Shown here piece after piece: positions 19,697 through 28,885 of a stretch of 64,000 nucleotides of DNA (position 1 is the first letter of the stretch; each line of letters opens with the position of its first letter). The notes beneath the pieces were generated by a model. That model searched no databases. It had not been told where the DNA came from and saw only the letters and a program-made list of their open reading frames with translations. Both the position numbers and the translations under genes were made by a program. Source of the DNA: Acidovorax sp. CCYZU-2555 (lineage in GTDB: Bacteria; Pseudomonadota; Gammaproteobacteria; Burkholderiales; Burkholderiaceae_C); assembly GCF_018413525.1 (NCBI RefSeq), contig NZ_JAHCDD010000009.1:1-64000 (forward strand), in the 5' to 3' direction.

Positions 19697-20476
19697 ATGT
19701 CTACGCTTCACATTGCCTATGACGCGGGCGTGGCCCGCATCACGCTGTCCCAGCCCGAAATCCGCAACGCGTTCAGCGATGTCGCGATCGCCGACATCAC
19801 CCAGGCCTTTCTGACGGTGGGCGAGCGCGCCGACGTGCGCGCCGTGGTGCTCGCGGCCGAAGGCCCGGCGTTCTGCGCGGGCGCCGACCTGAACTGGATG
19901 CGCCGCATGGCCGATTACACGCGCGACGAGAACCGCGACGACGCGGGCAAGCTCGCCGAGATGCTGCGCGTCATCTACGAATGCCCCAAGCCGACGATTG
20001 CACGCGTGCAGGGCGATGTCTATGCGGGCGGTATGGGCCTGGTCGCGGCCTGCGACATGGCCGTGGCCGCCGATACCGCAGGCTTTTGCCTCAGCGAAGT
20101 CAAGATCGGCCTGATTCCCGCGACCATCAGCCCCTACGTGATCCGCGCGATGGGCGCGCGCGCCGCGCACCGCTATTTCCTCACGGGCGAGCGTTTCGAC
20201 GCCGCCGAGGCGCGGCGCATGGGCTTCGTGCATGAAGTCGCCGGCGCCGACGCGCTGGACGACACGCTGGCCGCCTTGCTCAAGCCGCTGCTGAGCGCCG
20301 GCCCGGCCGCGGTGCGCGCCTGCAAGAAGCTGGTGATCGACGTCGCCGAGCGCGAGATCGAGCCCGGCCTGGTCGCGGCCACGGTCGAGAGCATCGCCAC
20401 CATCCGCGCGAGCGCCGAAGGCAAGGAGGGCGTGCAGGCCTTCCTGTCGAAGCGCAAGCCTTCCTGGCTCGCGTAA
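19697..20476 (+). CDS. liuC: Methylglutaconyl-CoA hydratase (enoyl-CoA hydratase family)
   Basis: 259 residues, crotonase fold. Hydrates 3-methylglutaconyl-CoA to HMG-CoA. Oxyanion-hole blocks are FCAGADLNWMRRM and DVYAGGMGLVAACDMAVA, with SEVKIGLIPATISPYV after them. The start at 19697 follows AAAGGAG by 5 nt. It sits between the two carboxylase subunit genes, the classic liu order, which supports this function over a general enoyl-CoA hydratase. Confidence 0.93.
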   Translation: MSTLHIAYDAGVARITLSQPEIRNAFSDVAIADITQAFLTVGERADVRAVVLAAEGPAFCAGADLNWMRRMADYTRDENRDDAGKLAEMLRVIYECPKPTIARVQGDVYAGGMGLVAACDMAVAADTAGFCLSEVKIGLIPATISPYVIRAMGARAAHRYFLTGERFDAAEARRMGFVHEVAGADALDDTLAALLKPLLSAGPAAVRACKKLVIDVAEREIEPGLVAATVESIATIRASAEGKEGVQAFLSKRKPSWLA

Positions 20477-20510
20477 CGGCGGCGCACACAACGAATTTCC
20501 GGGAGACAGT

Positions 20511-22523
20511 ATGTTCAGCAAGATCTTGATCGCCAACCGTGGCGAAATCGCCTGCCGCGTCGCCGCCACGGCGCGCCGCATGGGCATTCGCACGGTGGCC
20601 GTGTACTCCGACGCCGACGCGCGCGCCCAGCATGTCGCGGCCTGCGACGAAGCCGTGCACATCGGCGGCAGCGCGCCCAAGGACAGCTACCTGCGCTGGG
20701 AGCGCATTCTGGCCGCGGCCCAGGCCACGGGCGCCCAGGCCGTGCATCCGGGCTATGGCTTTCTGAGCGAGAACGAGGAGTTCGCCCAGGCCTGCGCCGA
20801 CGCCGGCCTGGTGTTCATCGGCCCGCCGCCTTCGGCCATCCAGTCGATGGGCCTCAAGGCTGGCTCCAAGCAGCTGATGGAAAAGGCCGGCGTGCCGCTG
20901 GTGCCCGGCTACCACGGCGCGGGCCAGGACCCCGAGCAGCTGCAGCGCGAAGCCGACCGCATCGGCTACCCGGTGCTGATCAAGGCCAGCGCGGGCGGCG
21001 GCGGCAAGGGCATGCGCGCGGTCGACAAGAGCGAAGACTTCGCGGCCGCTCTCGCGAGCTGCAAGCGCGAAGCGATCAACAGCTTCGGCGACGACGCGGT
21101 GCTGATCGAGAAATACGTGCAGCGCCCGCGCCATATCGAAATCCAGGTGTTTGGCGACACGCTGGGCAACTATGTCTATCTGTTCGAGCGCGACTGCTCG
21201 GTGCAGCGCCGCCACCAGAAAGTGCTCGAAGAAGCGCCTGCGCCGGGAATGACCGAAGCGCTGCGCAGCCAGATGGGCGCGGCCGCCGTGGCCGCGGCGC
21301 GCGCCGTCAACTACGTGGGCGCGGGCACGGTGGAGTTCATCGTCGAGCAGCGCGACGGCGGCGCGATGGACTTCTTCTTCATGGAGATGAACACCCGGCT
21401 GCAGGTGGAGCATCCGGTGACCGAAGCCATCACCGGCGAAGACCTGGTCGAGTGGCAGTTGCGCGTGGCCAGCGGCCAGCCCCTGCCCAAGCGCCAGGAC
21501 GAGCTGCGCATCATCGGCCATGCGATCGAGGCGCGCATCTGCGCAGAGAACCCCGACAACCAGTTCCTGCCCGCGACCGGCACGCTGCATGTGTACCGCA
21601 AGCCGGCCGCCAGCAGCTTCAGCATCGCCGATGTGCGCATCGACGACGGCGTGCGCGAAGGCGATGCGATCAGCCCGTTCTACGACTCGATGATCGCCAA
21701 GCTGATCGTGCGCGGCGACGACCGCGAGCAGGCGCTGGCGCGCCTCGACGCGGCGCTGGCCCAGACGCAGATCGTGGGCCTGGCGACCAACGTGCAGTTC
21801 CTGCGCCATGTGCTGCGCTCGCCGTCGTTTGCGCAGGCCCGGCTCGATACCGCGCTGATCGAACGCGAGAAGGATCAGCTGTTCCACCAGGACCCGGTGG
21901 GCGTGCCGCTGGCCGTGGCCGCGGCCGTGGCCAGTGCGCTGCTGCAGGAGCAGGCGCAGCAGGGCGCCGATCCGTTCAGCCGGCGCGATGGCTGGCAGTC
22001 GCATGGCCGCACCGAGCGCCCCTGGTCGTGGGTGATCGAAGGCGCGACCGTGGACGCACGCCTGCGCTATCTGCCCGGTGGCGCGCTGGCGCTGGTGCTG
22101 GCCGCGCAGGAGGATTTGCCGGCGCTGGACGCCCCGCTGGTTTTTTCCGCCAAGGACGGTCAGCTGGATCTCGAATATGCCGGCCAGCGCACGCGCGCCC
22201 AGGTGCATCAACTCGGCGAGCAATACCATGTGTTCACGCCGCGCGGCGCGCAGACGCTGACCGGCATAGACCTGCTGGCCCATGCGGGCGAAGCGCAGAC
22301 CGAAGGCGGCCGCCTCACCGCGCCCATGCCGGGCAAGCTGGTGTCGTTTGCCGTCAAGGTGGGCGACAGCGTGACGGCCGGACAGGCGCTGGCCGTGATG
22401 GAAGCGATGAAGATGGAGCACACCATCGCCGCGCCGCACGCCGGCCTGGTCGAGGAGCTGCTGTATCTGCCCGGCGATCAGATCGGCGACGGCGCCGAAC
22501 TGCTGCGGCTGGCGCGCGCATAA
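20511..22523 (+). CDS. liuD: Methylcrotonyl-CoA carboxylase, biotin (alpha) subunit
   Basis: 670 residues. The biotin carboxylase domain fills about 1-450: FSKILIANRGEIACRV, the ATP loop KASAGGGGKGM, and MEMNTRLQVEHPVTE. The biotin carboxyl-carrier domain is C-terminal, with the biotinylated lysine K634 in EAMKMEH. It carboxylates biotin with ATP and bicarbonate and passes CO2 to the LiuB subunit. A GGGAGACAG ribosome site precedes it. Confidence 0.95.
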   Translation: MFSKILIANRGEIACRVAATARRMGIRTVAVYSDADARAQHVAACDEAVHIGGSAPKDSYLRWERILAAAQATGAQAVHPGYGFLSENEEFAQACADAGLVFIGPPPSAIQSMGLKAGSKQLMEKAGVPLVPGYHGAGQDPEQLQREADRIGYPVLIKASAGGGGKGMRAVDKSEDFAAALASCKREAINSFGDDAVLIEKYVQRPRHIEIQVFGDTLGNYVYLFERDCSVQRRHQKVLEEAPAPGMTEALRSQMGAAAVAAARAVNYVGAGTVEFIVEQRDGGAMDFFFMEMNTRLQVEHPVTEAITGEDLVEWQLRVASGQPLPKRQDELRIIGHAIEARICAENPDNQFLPATGTLHVYRKPAASSFSIADVRIDDGVREGDAISPFYDSMIAKLIVRGDDREQALARLDAALAQTQIVGLATNVQFLRHVLRSPSFAQARLDTALIEREKDQLFHQDPVGVPLAVAAAVASALLQEQAQQGADPFSRRDGWQSHGRTERPWSWVIEGATVDARLRYLPGGALALVLAAQEDLPALDAPLVFSAKDGQLDLEYAGQRTRAQVHQLGEQYHVFTPRGAQTLTGIDLLAHAGEAQTEGGRLTAPMPGKLVSFAVKVGDSVTAGQALAVMEAMKMEHTIAAPHAGLVEELLYLPGDQIGDGAELLRLARA

Positions 22524-22602
22524 GCCTGGCACCACGACATAGACGCAAGAACCCCGGGCTTTTGGCGGCGCTGCCGCCCAAGCCAGGGTACGCTCAGGCC
22601 CC

Positions 22603-23523
22603 ATGAAAATCACTTTTTGCTGTACCGATATCAAGCCCGGTCCCTGGATCGAGGACCTGCGCGCCGCCTTGCCCGATGCCGAAGTGTCGGTCTGGCAGCC
22701 GGGCGATCCGCAGGCCGACTATGCGCTGGTCTGGGCGCCGCCCCAGCAGTTCATGGACGAACAGCCCGGTCTCAAGGCCATGTTCAATATGGGTGCGGGC
22801 GTCGACGGCCTGCTGCGCTTGAAGCTGCCCGCGGGCGTGCCCGTGGTGCGCATCGAAGACGCGGGCATGGCGGTGCAGATGGCGGAATATGTGTGCCATG
22901 CGGTGATCCGGCATTTCCGCGAGCTCGATGTCTATGAAGAAGACATGGCGCGTGGTGCGTGGACCTTCCGCAAGCCGCGCGTGCGTAGCGACTTCCCCGT
23001 CGGCGTGATGGGCCTGGGCGTGCTGGGCCAGCGCGTGGCGCAGGCGCTCGCGCATTTCGAGTTTCCGGTCCATGGCTGGAGCCGTTCGCCGCGCCAGCAG
23101 GGCGGTGTCACCACCTACAGCGGGGCCCAGGGCCTGGAAGAATTCCTCGGCGCGAGCCGGGTGCTTGTCAACCTGCTGCCACTGACCGACGAGACCCGCG
23201 ATATCCTCAACGCCAGGACCTTCTCGCAACTGCAGGCCGGCGCCTATGTGATCAACGTCGCGCGCGGCGCGCATCTGGTGGAGCAGGACCTGCTGGACCA
23301 GATCGACGCCGGCCATGTGGCAGGCGCCACGCTCGATGTGTTTCGCACCGAGCCCCTGCCCGCGGACCACGCGTTTCGCCGCCACCCGCGCATCCGGCTC
23401 ACGCCGCATGCGTCGGCGCGCACGCTGCACCACGACTGCCTGGCGCAGATCACGGGCAAGATCGCGGCGCTGGAACGCGGCGAGGCCTTGACCGGTGTGG
23501 TCGAAGGCGCGCGCGGCTATTGA
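22603..23523 (+). CDS. ghrA: Glyoxylate/hydroxypyruvate reductase A-type dehydrogenase
   Basis: 306 residues, NAD(P)-dependent 2-hydroxyacid dehydrogenase. The nucleotide loop is VMGLGVLGQRVAQ, followed by LLPLTDETRDILN, INVARGAHLVEQDLL and TLDVFRTEPLPADH. The N-terminal KITFCCTDIKPGPW is typical of GhrA. It reduces glyoxylate to glycolate or hydroxypyruvate to glycerate. It interrupts the liu genes but is on the same strand. Possible role next to acetyl-CoA-producing genes: handling glyoxylate when the bypass runs. Confidence 0.9.
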   Translation: MKITFCCTDIKPGPWIEDLRAALPDAEVSVWQPGDPQADYALVWAPPQQFMDEQPGLKAMFNMGAGVDGLLRLKLPAGVPVVRIEDAGMAVQMAEYVCHAVIRHFRELDVYEEDMARGAWTFRKPRVRSDFPVGVMGLGVLGQRVAQALAHFEFPVHGWSRSPRQQGGVTTYSGAQGLEEFLGASRVLVNLLPLTDETRDILNARTFSQLQAGAYVINVARGAHLVEQDLLDQIDAGHVAGATLDVFRTEPLPADHAFRRHPRIRLTPHASARTLHHDCLAQITGKIAALERGEALTGVVEGARGY

Positions 23524-23574
23524 ACCTGGGCGCGCAGCGCCCACCTTCCACAACTACCCTACGGAATCACAACC

Positions 23575-24501
23575 ATGCGCTATCCCTCCCGCGTCAAACT
23601 GGTGGATGTCGGCCCGCGTGACGGCCTGCAGAACGAAAAGCAGACCGTTCCCGCGGCCGTGAAGATCGAACTCGTGCACCGCCTGCAGGCCGCGGGCCTG
23701 CGCGAAATCGAAGTCACGAGCTTCGTGAGCCCCAAGTGGGTGCCGCAGATGGGCGACAACGCCGAAGTCATGGCCGGCATCACGCGCCAGCCCGGCGTGC
23801 GCTACTCGGTGCTGACACCCAACATGCGCGGCTTCGAGTCCGCGCTCGCGAGCCGGCCCGATGAAATCGTGGTCTTCGCCGCGGCCAGCGAAGCCTTCAG
23901 CCAGCGCAACATCAACTGCTCCATTGCCGAAAGCATCGAACGCTTCGCTCCCGTGGTCGAAGCCGCGCGCGCGGCCGGCATCTATGTGCGCGGCGCGATG
24001 TCGTGCACCGTCGGCTGCCCGTACGAAGGCGAGATCGCGCCGGAGCGCGTGGGCTATCTGGCGGGGCTGATGAAAGGCATTGGCGTGCAGCATGTGGGCG
24101 TCGCCGACACCATTGGCGTAGGCACGCCCATCAAGGTGCAGCGCGCGCTCGAAGCCACGCTTGCACATTTCGCGCTCGACGATGTGTCCGGCCATTTCCA
24201 CGACACCTACGGCCAGGCGCTGGTCAATACGCTGGCTTCGCTCGAAATGGGCGTGTGGCAGTTCGACACCTCGGTCGCGGGCCTGGGCGGCTGCCCCTAT
24301 GCCAAGGGCGCGACCGGCAACGTCGCGACCGAAGACGTGGTCTACATGCTGCAGGGCATGGGCATTGAAACCGGCATCGATCTCGACGCGTTGATCGACG
24401 CCGGCCAGTACATCAGCGATTTCCTCGGCCGCCCCACGCAGTCGCGCGTCGCCAAGGCCTTGCTGGCCAAGCGGGAAGCGAGTGCCTGTGACGCTGTCTG
24501 A
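23575..24501 (+). CDS. liuE: Hydroxymethylglutaryl-CoA lyase
   Basis: 308 residues. Splits HMG-CoA to acetyl-CoA and acetoacetate, the last leucine-specific step. TIM-barrel motifs: VDVGPRDGLQNEK at the N-terminus (catalytic Arg/Asp), SCTVGCPYEG, DTIGVGTPIK, HFHDTYGQA (metal ligands) and the signature GLGGCPYAKGATGNVATEDV with the catalytic-loop cysteine. The following DUF1289 gene overlaps its 3' end by 20 nt, so they are transcribed together. Confidence 0.95.
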   Translation: MRYPSRVKLVDVGPRDGLQNEKQTVPAAVKIELVHRLQAAGLREIEVTSFVSPKWVPQMGDNAEVMAGITRQPGVRYSVLTPNMRGFESALASRPDEIVVFAAASEAFSQRNINCSIAESIERFAPVVEAARAAGIYVRGAMSCTVGCPYEGEIAPERVGYLAGLMKGIGVQHVGVADTIGVGTPIKVQRALEATLAHFALDDVSGHFHDTYGQALVNTLASLEMGVWQFDTSVAGLGGCPYAKGATGNVATEDVVYMLQGMGIETGIDLDALIDAGQYISDFLGRPTQSRVAKALLAKREASACDAV

Positions 24502-24814
24502 GATTCCGGTCGTGGCGGCCGCCGTCGTGGCAGACAAGCCCGTGATCGACATTCCCGTCGCGCTCGCGCAGCGCGCGGCGCTGGTAGCGGCCGAAGGCGG
24601 CTTTGCCGAGGATTTCGACGGCGTCGTCACTTCGCCCTGCATCAGCGTCTGCCGCATGACGCCCGATCGCAGCCATTGCCAGGGCTGCTTTCGCACGCTC
24701 GACGAGTTGCGTGCCTGGGGCAAGGTCGGTGCCGCGCAGCGGCGCGACATCTGGGCGCAGCTGCTGGTGCGAGCGGGCATTGCGCATCCGGCGGCGGTTT
24801 CGGCGCCTGATTAG
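24482..24814 (+). CDS. DUF1289 zinc-motif small protein
   Basis: 110 residues. The DUF1289 core is SPCISVCRMTPDRSHCQGCF, four cysteines that probably bind a metal, followed by TLDELRAWGKVGAAQRRDI. The GTG at 24482 lies inside the end of the HMG-CoA lyase gene (another GTG is 6 nt on). About 50 residues precede the core, longer than many family members. The function is unknown; the overlap suggests expression along with the liu genes. Confidence 0.82.
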   Translation: MPVTLSEIPVVAAAVVADKPVIDIPVALAQRAALVAAEGGFAEDFDGVVTSPCISVCRMTPDRSHCQGCFRTLDELRAWGKVGAAQRRDIWAQLLVRAGIAHPAAVSAPD

Positions 24815-24822
24815 AGGTTTGG

Positions 24823-24855
24823 CCGTTCATCCTTCGACAGGCTCAGGACGAACGG
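24823..24855. repeat. REP-like palindrome, copy 1
   Basis: Arms CCGTTCATCCT and AGGACGAACGG around the centre TCGACAGGCTC. A second copy with the same TTCATCCTTCGAC...GCTCAGGACGAA pattern is at 51561. It lies between the DUF1289 and DsbA-like genes. Confidence 0.7.
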
Positions 24856-24890
24856 CGTGAAACCCGTGGCGCCGGGCCAGAGGTTTCGCC

Positions 24891-25535
24891 ATGAAACACA
24901 TCACCTTCCATCTCGATTTCGTTTCCCCTTATGCCTGGCTGGCCTTCGAGCGCATGCCCGAAGTGCTCGAAGGCCTGAGCTATACGGTGGACTACCGGCC
25001 GGTGCTGCTGGGCGCGCTGCTGCAGCGGGATGGCAATCCCGGTCCGGCGGGCATTGCGGCCAAGCGCGCCTGGACCTATCGCCATGTGCAGTGGCTGGGC
25101 GAATCGCTGGGCGTGGGCCTGGAGATGCCGGCCGAGCACCCGTTCAATCCCTTGCCGCTGCTGCGGCTGGCGCTGCAGTGCAGCGACGACGGCGGCATCA
25201 ACCGTTTTGTCGCCGGCACGGTGCTGCGCCATGTCTGGCAGGGCGGCCAGCTGGCGCTCGATGGCCAGCGCCTCGCGCAACTGCAGCAACAACTCGACGC
25301 CCAGTTGCGCACCGATGACCAGGCCGCGCAGCGCGCCAAGGACTGGCTGCGCGCGAACACCGACGCTGCGGCCGCTGCCGGTGTGTTTGGCGTGCCCGCC
25401 TGGGAAGTGGACGGCAAGATTTTCTGGGGGCTCGACGGCCTGCCGATGTTGCGCGCCTATCTGGCGCAGGACCCCTGGTTTGACGCCGCGCATTGGGATG
25501 CATTGCCGCAGACGCCATCGGGTCTGAAAGCCTGA
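24891..25535 (+). CDS. DsbA-family 2-hydroxychromene-2-carboxylate isomerase-like protein
   Basis: 214 residues, thioredoxin/kappa-GST fold without a CxxC. The nucleophilic serine of this family is S12 in DFVSPYAWLAF. Other blocks are RPVLLGALL near 36, the helical insert HPFNPLPLLRLAL, and the cis-Pro region GVFGVPAWEVDGKIFWGLD. The family uses glutathione to isomerise ring-cleavage products of aromatics. No aromatic pathway genes are adjacent, so the real substrate is open. Confidence 0.88.
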   Translation: MKHITFHLDFVSPYAWLAFERMPEVLEGLSYTVDYRPVLLGALLQRDGNPGPAGIAAKRAWTYRHVQWLGESLGVGLEMPAEHPFNPLPLLRLALQCSDDGGINRFVAGTVLRHVWQGGQLALDGQRLAQLQQQLDAQLRTDDQAAQRAKDWLRANTDAAAAAGVFGVPAWEVDGKIFWGLDGLPMLRAYLAQDPWFDAAHWDALPQTPSGLKA

Positions 25536-25721
25536 AACCTGCTCCAAGGCCGCAGTTTTCACATCGCAAAATGCGGCCCAAGGGTTGGACCTGAGAATGT
25601 CAGCGCTGCGTCAGTTTGATGCAAGTTCCTGTTGGTTTGGTGTCAGAGAGGGGTCAGTACCGTCTCCAAGAATGGGGGTGACCGCTGTCGGCGGTACCAA
25701 TAACCAACAGGAGACAAAAGC

Positions 25722-27407
25722 ATGGCCATCAACGCTTCACCAGGCGTGGGTGTCAAAGGGGTGGCACCACGCCCCATGACCCCGGAAGAACGCAAAGTCA
25801 TTTTTGCGTCGTCACTCGGCACGGTTTTCGAGTGGTATGACTTCTACCTCTACGGTTCGCTGGCGGCCATCATCGCCAAGCAGTTCTTCAGCGGGCTGGA
25901 CGAAGGCTCGGCCTTCATCTTTGCGCTGTTGGCATTTGCCGCGGGCTTCATCGTGCGACCGTTCGGCGCGCTGGTGTTCGGCCGTCTCGGCGACATGATC
26001 GGGCGCAAATACACGTTCCTGGTGACGATTCTGATCATGGGCCTGTCGACGTTCATCGTCGGTATCCTGCCCACCTATGCGTCGATCGGCGTGGCCGCTC
26101 CCGTGATCCTGATCATCCTGCGCATGCTGCAGGGCCTGGCGCTGGGCGGTGAGTACGGCGGTGCCGCGACCTATGTCGCCGAGCACGCGCCGCACGGCCG
26201 TCGCGGTGCCTACACCTCATGGATCCAGACCACGGCAACGCTGGGCCTGTTCATGTCGCTGCTGGTGATTCTGGGCGTGCGCACGTCGGTGGGCGAAGCG
26301 GCATTTGCCGACTGGGGCTGGCGCATTCCGTTCCTGGTCTCCATCCTGCTGCTGGGCGTGTCGGTGTGGATTCGCATGACGCTGTCCGAGTCGCCGGCCT
26401 TCCAGAAAATGAAGGCTGAAGGCAAGACCTCGAAGGCGCCGCTGGCGGAGTCCTTCGGTCAGTGGAAGAACCTGAAGATCGTGCTGCTGGCGCTGTTCGG
26501 CCTGACCGCCGGCCAAGCCGTGGTCTGGTACACGGGCCAGTTCTATTCGCTGTTCTTCCTGACGCAGCAATTGAAGGTGGATGCGATCACGGCCAACCTG
26601 ATGATCGCCGCCTCGCTGCTGATCGCCACGCCGTTCTTCGTGGTGTTCGGTACGCTGTCCGACAAGATCGGCCGCAAGCCGATCATCATGCTCGGCTGCG
26701 TGCTGGCGGTGCTGACGTACTTCCCGGTGTTCAAGGCGCTGACCGAAGCCGCCAACCCCGATCTGGCCGCCGCCCAGGCGAAGAACAAGGTGGTGATCGT
26801 TGCCGACCCGGCCGAATGCTCGTTCCAGTTCAACCCCACGGGCACCGCCAAGTTCACCAGCTCGTGCGATGTCGCCAAGCAGGTGCTGGCCTCGGCTTCG
26901 GTCAGCTATGACGCGGTCGACGCGCCTGCTGGCACGCCTGCGGTGATCAAGATCGGCACGACCGAGATCCCCAGCTTCTCGGCCAAGGGTCTGACGGCGG
27001 AAGACGCCAAGGCCAAGGACGTGGCGTTCAAGAAGTCGGTGGCCGATGTGCTCAAGGCCGACGGCTATCCCGCCAAGGCTGATCCCGCGAAGATGAACAA
27101 GGTGATGATGATCGTCATCCTGACCTATCTGGTGCTGCTGGTGACCATGGTCTACGGTCCCATCGCCGCCATGCTGGTCGAACTGTTCCCGACGCGCATC
27201 CGCTACACCTCGATGAGCCTGCCGTATCACATCGGCAATGGCTGGTTCGGCGGCCTGCTGCCGACGATGTCGTTCGCCATCGTGGCGCAGACCGGCAACA
27301 TGTACAGCGGCCTCTGGTACCCGATCATCATCGCCGGTATGACGGCGATCATCGGCACGCTGTTCGTGCGTGAAACCAAGGACATCGACATCTACGCGGG
27401 CGACTGA
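25722..27407 (+). CDS. MHS-family MFS transporter with periplasmic insertion
   Basis: 561 residues, about 120 more than normal for the metabolite:H+ symporter family. It has 12 predicted helices. MHS signatures are GTVFEWYDFYLYGSL, FIVRPFGALVFGRLGDMIGRKYTF and GLALGGEYGGAA. Residues ~342-458, between helices 9 and 10 and on the periplasmic side, form an extra soluble segment with two cysteines (C366, C382). It probably imports a carboxylate or betaine with protons. An ACAGGAGACAAA ribosome site precedes the ATG. The 186 nt upstream holds the promoter region with no clear operator, and the porin gene follows. Confidence 0.9.
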   Translation: MAINASPGVGVKGVAPRPMTPEERKVIFASSLGTVFEWYDFYLYGSLAAIIAKQFFSGLDEGSAFIFALLAFAAGFIVRPFGALVFGRLGDMIGRKYTFLVTILIMGLSTFIVGILPTYASIGVAAPVILIILRMLQGLALGGEYGGAATYVAEHAPHGRRGAYTSWIQTTATLGLFMSLLVILGVRTSVGEAAFADWGWRIPFLVSILLLGVSVWIRMTLSESPAFQKMKAEGKTSKAPLAESFGQWKNLKIVLLALFGLTAGQAVVWYTGQFYSLFFLTQQLKVDAITANLMIAASLLIATPFFVVFGTLSDKIGRKPIIMLGCVLAVLTYFPVFKALTEAANPDLAAAQAKNKVVIVADPAECSFQFNPTGTAKFTSSCDVAKQVLASASVSYDAVDAPAGTPAVIKIGTTEIPSFSAKGLTAEDAKAKDVAFKKSVADVLKADGYPAKADPAKMNKVMMIVILTYLVLLVTMVYGPIAAMLVELFPTRIRYTSMSLPYHIGNGWFGGLLPTMSFAIVAQTGNMYSGLWYPIIIAGMTAIIGTLFVRETKDIDIYAGD

Positions 27408-27662
27408 TCTCCTGCGCGCTGAATGACGGCGCAATGATGCGCGGCGGCCCTGGTCGCCGCGCATTGTTTTTTGAAGCGGGGTCACACAGCTCCCGTTTTG
27501 CCAAAGTGTGGTGGGGAAGCATCAATTTGGTGCAAAAGCACCGGCGTTATGGCTTTCGTCATCGCGGTGACTCTAAAATTTTCATCGTAGCTGGAGTGGG
27601 CGCCTGCGTCGCGCCGTCGCCCTGTCTACTCCGCGTCGAAACATACAAATCAAGGAGCTCCC

Positions 27663-28676
27663 ATGAATAACACCCAACGCGCATTGCTGGCCCTTCTGGC
27701 CGTCGCTGGCACTTCGGCCGCCATGGCCCAAAGCAGCGTCACCATCTACGGTCGTGTGAACACCACCGTGGAACGCCAAAAGGTCGGCGACGCCAAACTC
27801 ACCGCCATGGAGAACAATGCTTCGCGTTGGGGCGTTCGTGGTTCGGAAGACCTGGGCGGTGGCCTGAAGGCCGGCTTCCAGCTCGAAAGCGGCTTTGCTT
27901 CGGACACCGGCGTCGCTGCGACCTCCTTCTTCGGTCGCCAGAGCGAAGTGAACCTGTCGGGCGCTTTCGGTGCCCTGCGTCTGGGTAACTTCATCTCCGA
28001 TTCGTACTACGCCACCGCTGACTACATCAGCATGCACAACCACGACACCGGCACTTCGGCCGACGCGCTGTATTCGTATGTGATGCGCGACGTGAACAAG
28101 ATCGGCTACCGCTCGCCCGCGTTCGGTGGTTTCAGCGCTGAAGGCGCGGTTTCGCTGAGCGAAAAGGCGCCAGGCGCGAAGAACGCGTTTGACCTGTCGG
28201 GCAACTACAACGCCGGTCCCCTGGGCCTGGGCCTGGGCTACACCAGCAACAAGGCTGTGACCGGCGTGTTCGGCGGCTTCTCTGGCGAAGCCCAGCAAGT
28301 CGCACTGCGCGGTTCCTACGCTCTGGGTGCGTTCACCCTGGGCGCGTACTACCAGTACACGACGCTGGACAACTACAACGGCACCAGCGCCGATGCCAAG
28401 CGCCACGCCTACCGCCTGGCCGGCATGTACACCCTGGGAGCTTCGGAATTCCACGCCAACTACGGCCGTGCCGAAAAGATCAAGGCCGGTGGCTCCAACC
28501 TGTCGGGCACGGCTGCCAACCAGTGGACCCTGGGCTACAACTACAACCTGAGCAAGCGCACCAAGGTCTACGGCTACTACACCAAGATCGACAACGGCTC
28601 GAACATCAGCTACCAGGGCGGCACTCCTGGCACCGATTTCAGCTCGCTGGCCGTGGGCGTGCGCCACAACTTCTGA
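27663..28676 (+). CDS. General porin (Gram-negative trimeric type)
   Basis: 337 residues. A signal peptide (ALLALLAVAGTSAAMAQ) is followed by QSSVTIYGRVNTTVE and a 16-strand beta-barrel pattern, ending in the outer-membrane signature VGVRHNF with terminal Phe. An AAGGAGCTCCC ribosome site precedes the start. Codon use is strongly biased, as in highly expressed genes. The 255-nt upstream gap has a TAAAAT -10-like box at 27574-27579 and a GGTGC-AAAA-GCACC hairpin. Role: diffusion of small hydrophilic solutes through the outer membrane. Confidence 0.93.
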   Translation: MNNTQRALLALLAVAGTSAAMAQSSVTIYGRVNTTVERQKVGDAKLTAMENNASRWGVRGSEDLGGGLKAGFQLESGFASDTGVAATSFFGRQSEVNLSGAFGALRLGNFISDSYYATADYISMHNHDTGTSADALYSYVMRDVNKIGYRSPAFGGFSAEGAVSLSEKAPGAKNAFDLSGNYNAGPLGLGLGYTSNKAVTGVFGGFSGEAQQVALRGSYALGAFTLGAYYQYTTLDNYNGTSADAKRHAYRLAGMYTLGASEFHANYGRAEKIKAGGSNLSGTAANQWTLGYNYNLSKRTKVYGYYTKIDNGSNISYQGGTPGTDFSSLAVGVRHNF

Positions 28677-28716
28677 TGGCCTGAGCCTGGCTGCGGCCAG
28701 TGCGTGAAAGCCTAGA

Positions 28717-28749
28717 CCTCCCTGCGCTTCGGTGCAGGGAGGTTTTTTT
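28717..28749 (+). terminator. Porin gene terminator
   Basis: CCTCCCTGC / GCAGGGAGG stem with a short loop and a run of seven T, 40 nt after the porin stop. Confidence 0.9.
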
Positions 28750-28779
28750 ATGCGCGCCAGCATCCTGTACACGGAATAT

Positions 28780-28799
28780 TACTGAATAAATACACAGTA
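28780..28799. promoter_or_regulatory. LexA (SOS) box
   Basis: TACTGAATAAATACACAGTA fits the CTG-N10-CAG LexA pattern with an AT-rich centre and the TA flanks of the E. coli consensus. It is part of a longer inverted repeat (AATATTACTG / CAGTAATATT, 28775-28804) and lies 86 nt before the uvrA paralogue start. This predicts induction by DNA damage. Confidence 0.75.
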
Positions 28800-28885
28800 A
28801 TATTGACTGGCATTATTGCCACGCTCGGCGCACGCGGCAGGTCCAGTCCTAGAATGGTTCGCCTTCATTCAGAAAGACTGCCTGT

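Noticed and set aside
20280-22634. A 784-codon minus-strand frame
   Set aside because: Antisense to the carboxylase alpha gene, low-complexity and without motifs.
27525-27545. GGTGC-AAAA-GCACC upstream of the porin as an NtrC site
   Set aside because: The half-sites are in the reverse order to the NtrC consensus, so it is only recorded as a hairpin.
28803-28855. A complete sigma-70 promoter (TTGACT and TAGAAT) for the uvrA paralogue
   Set aside because: The two boxes are about 40 nt apart, too far to be one promoter; only the LexA box is reported.
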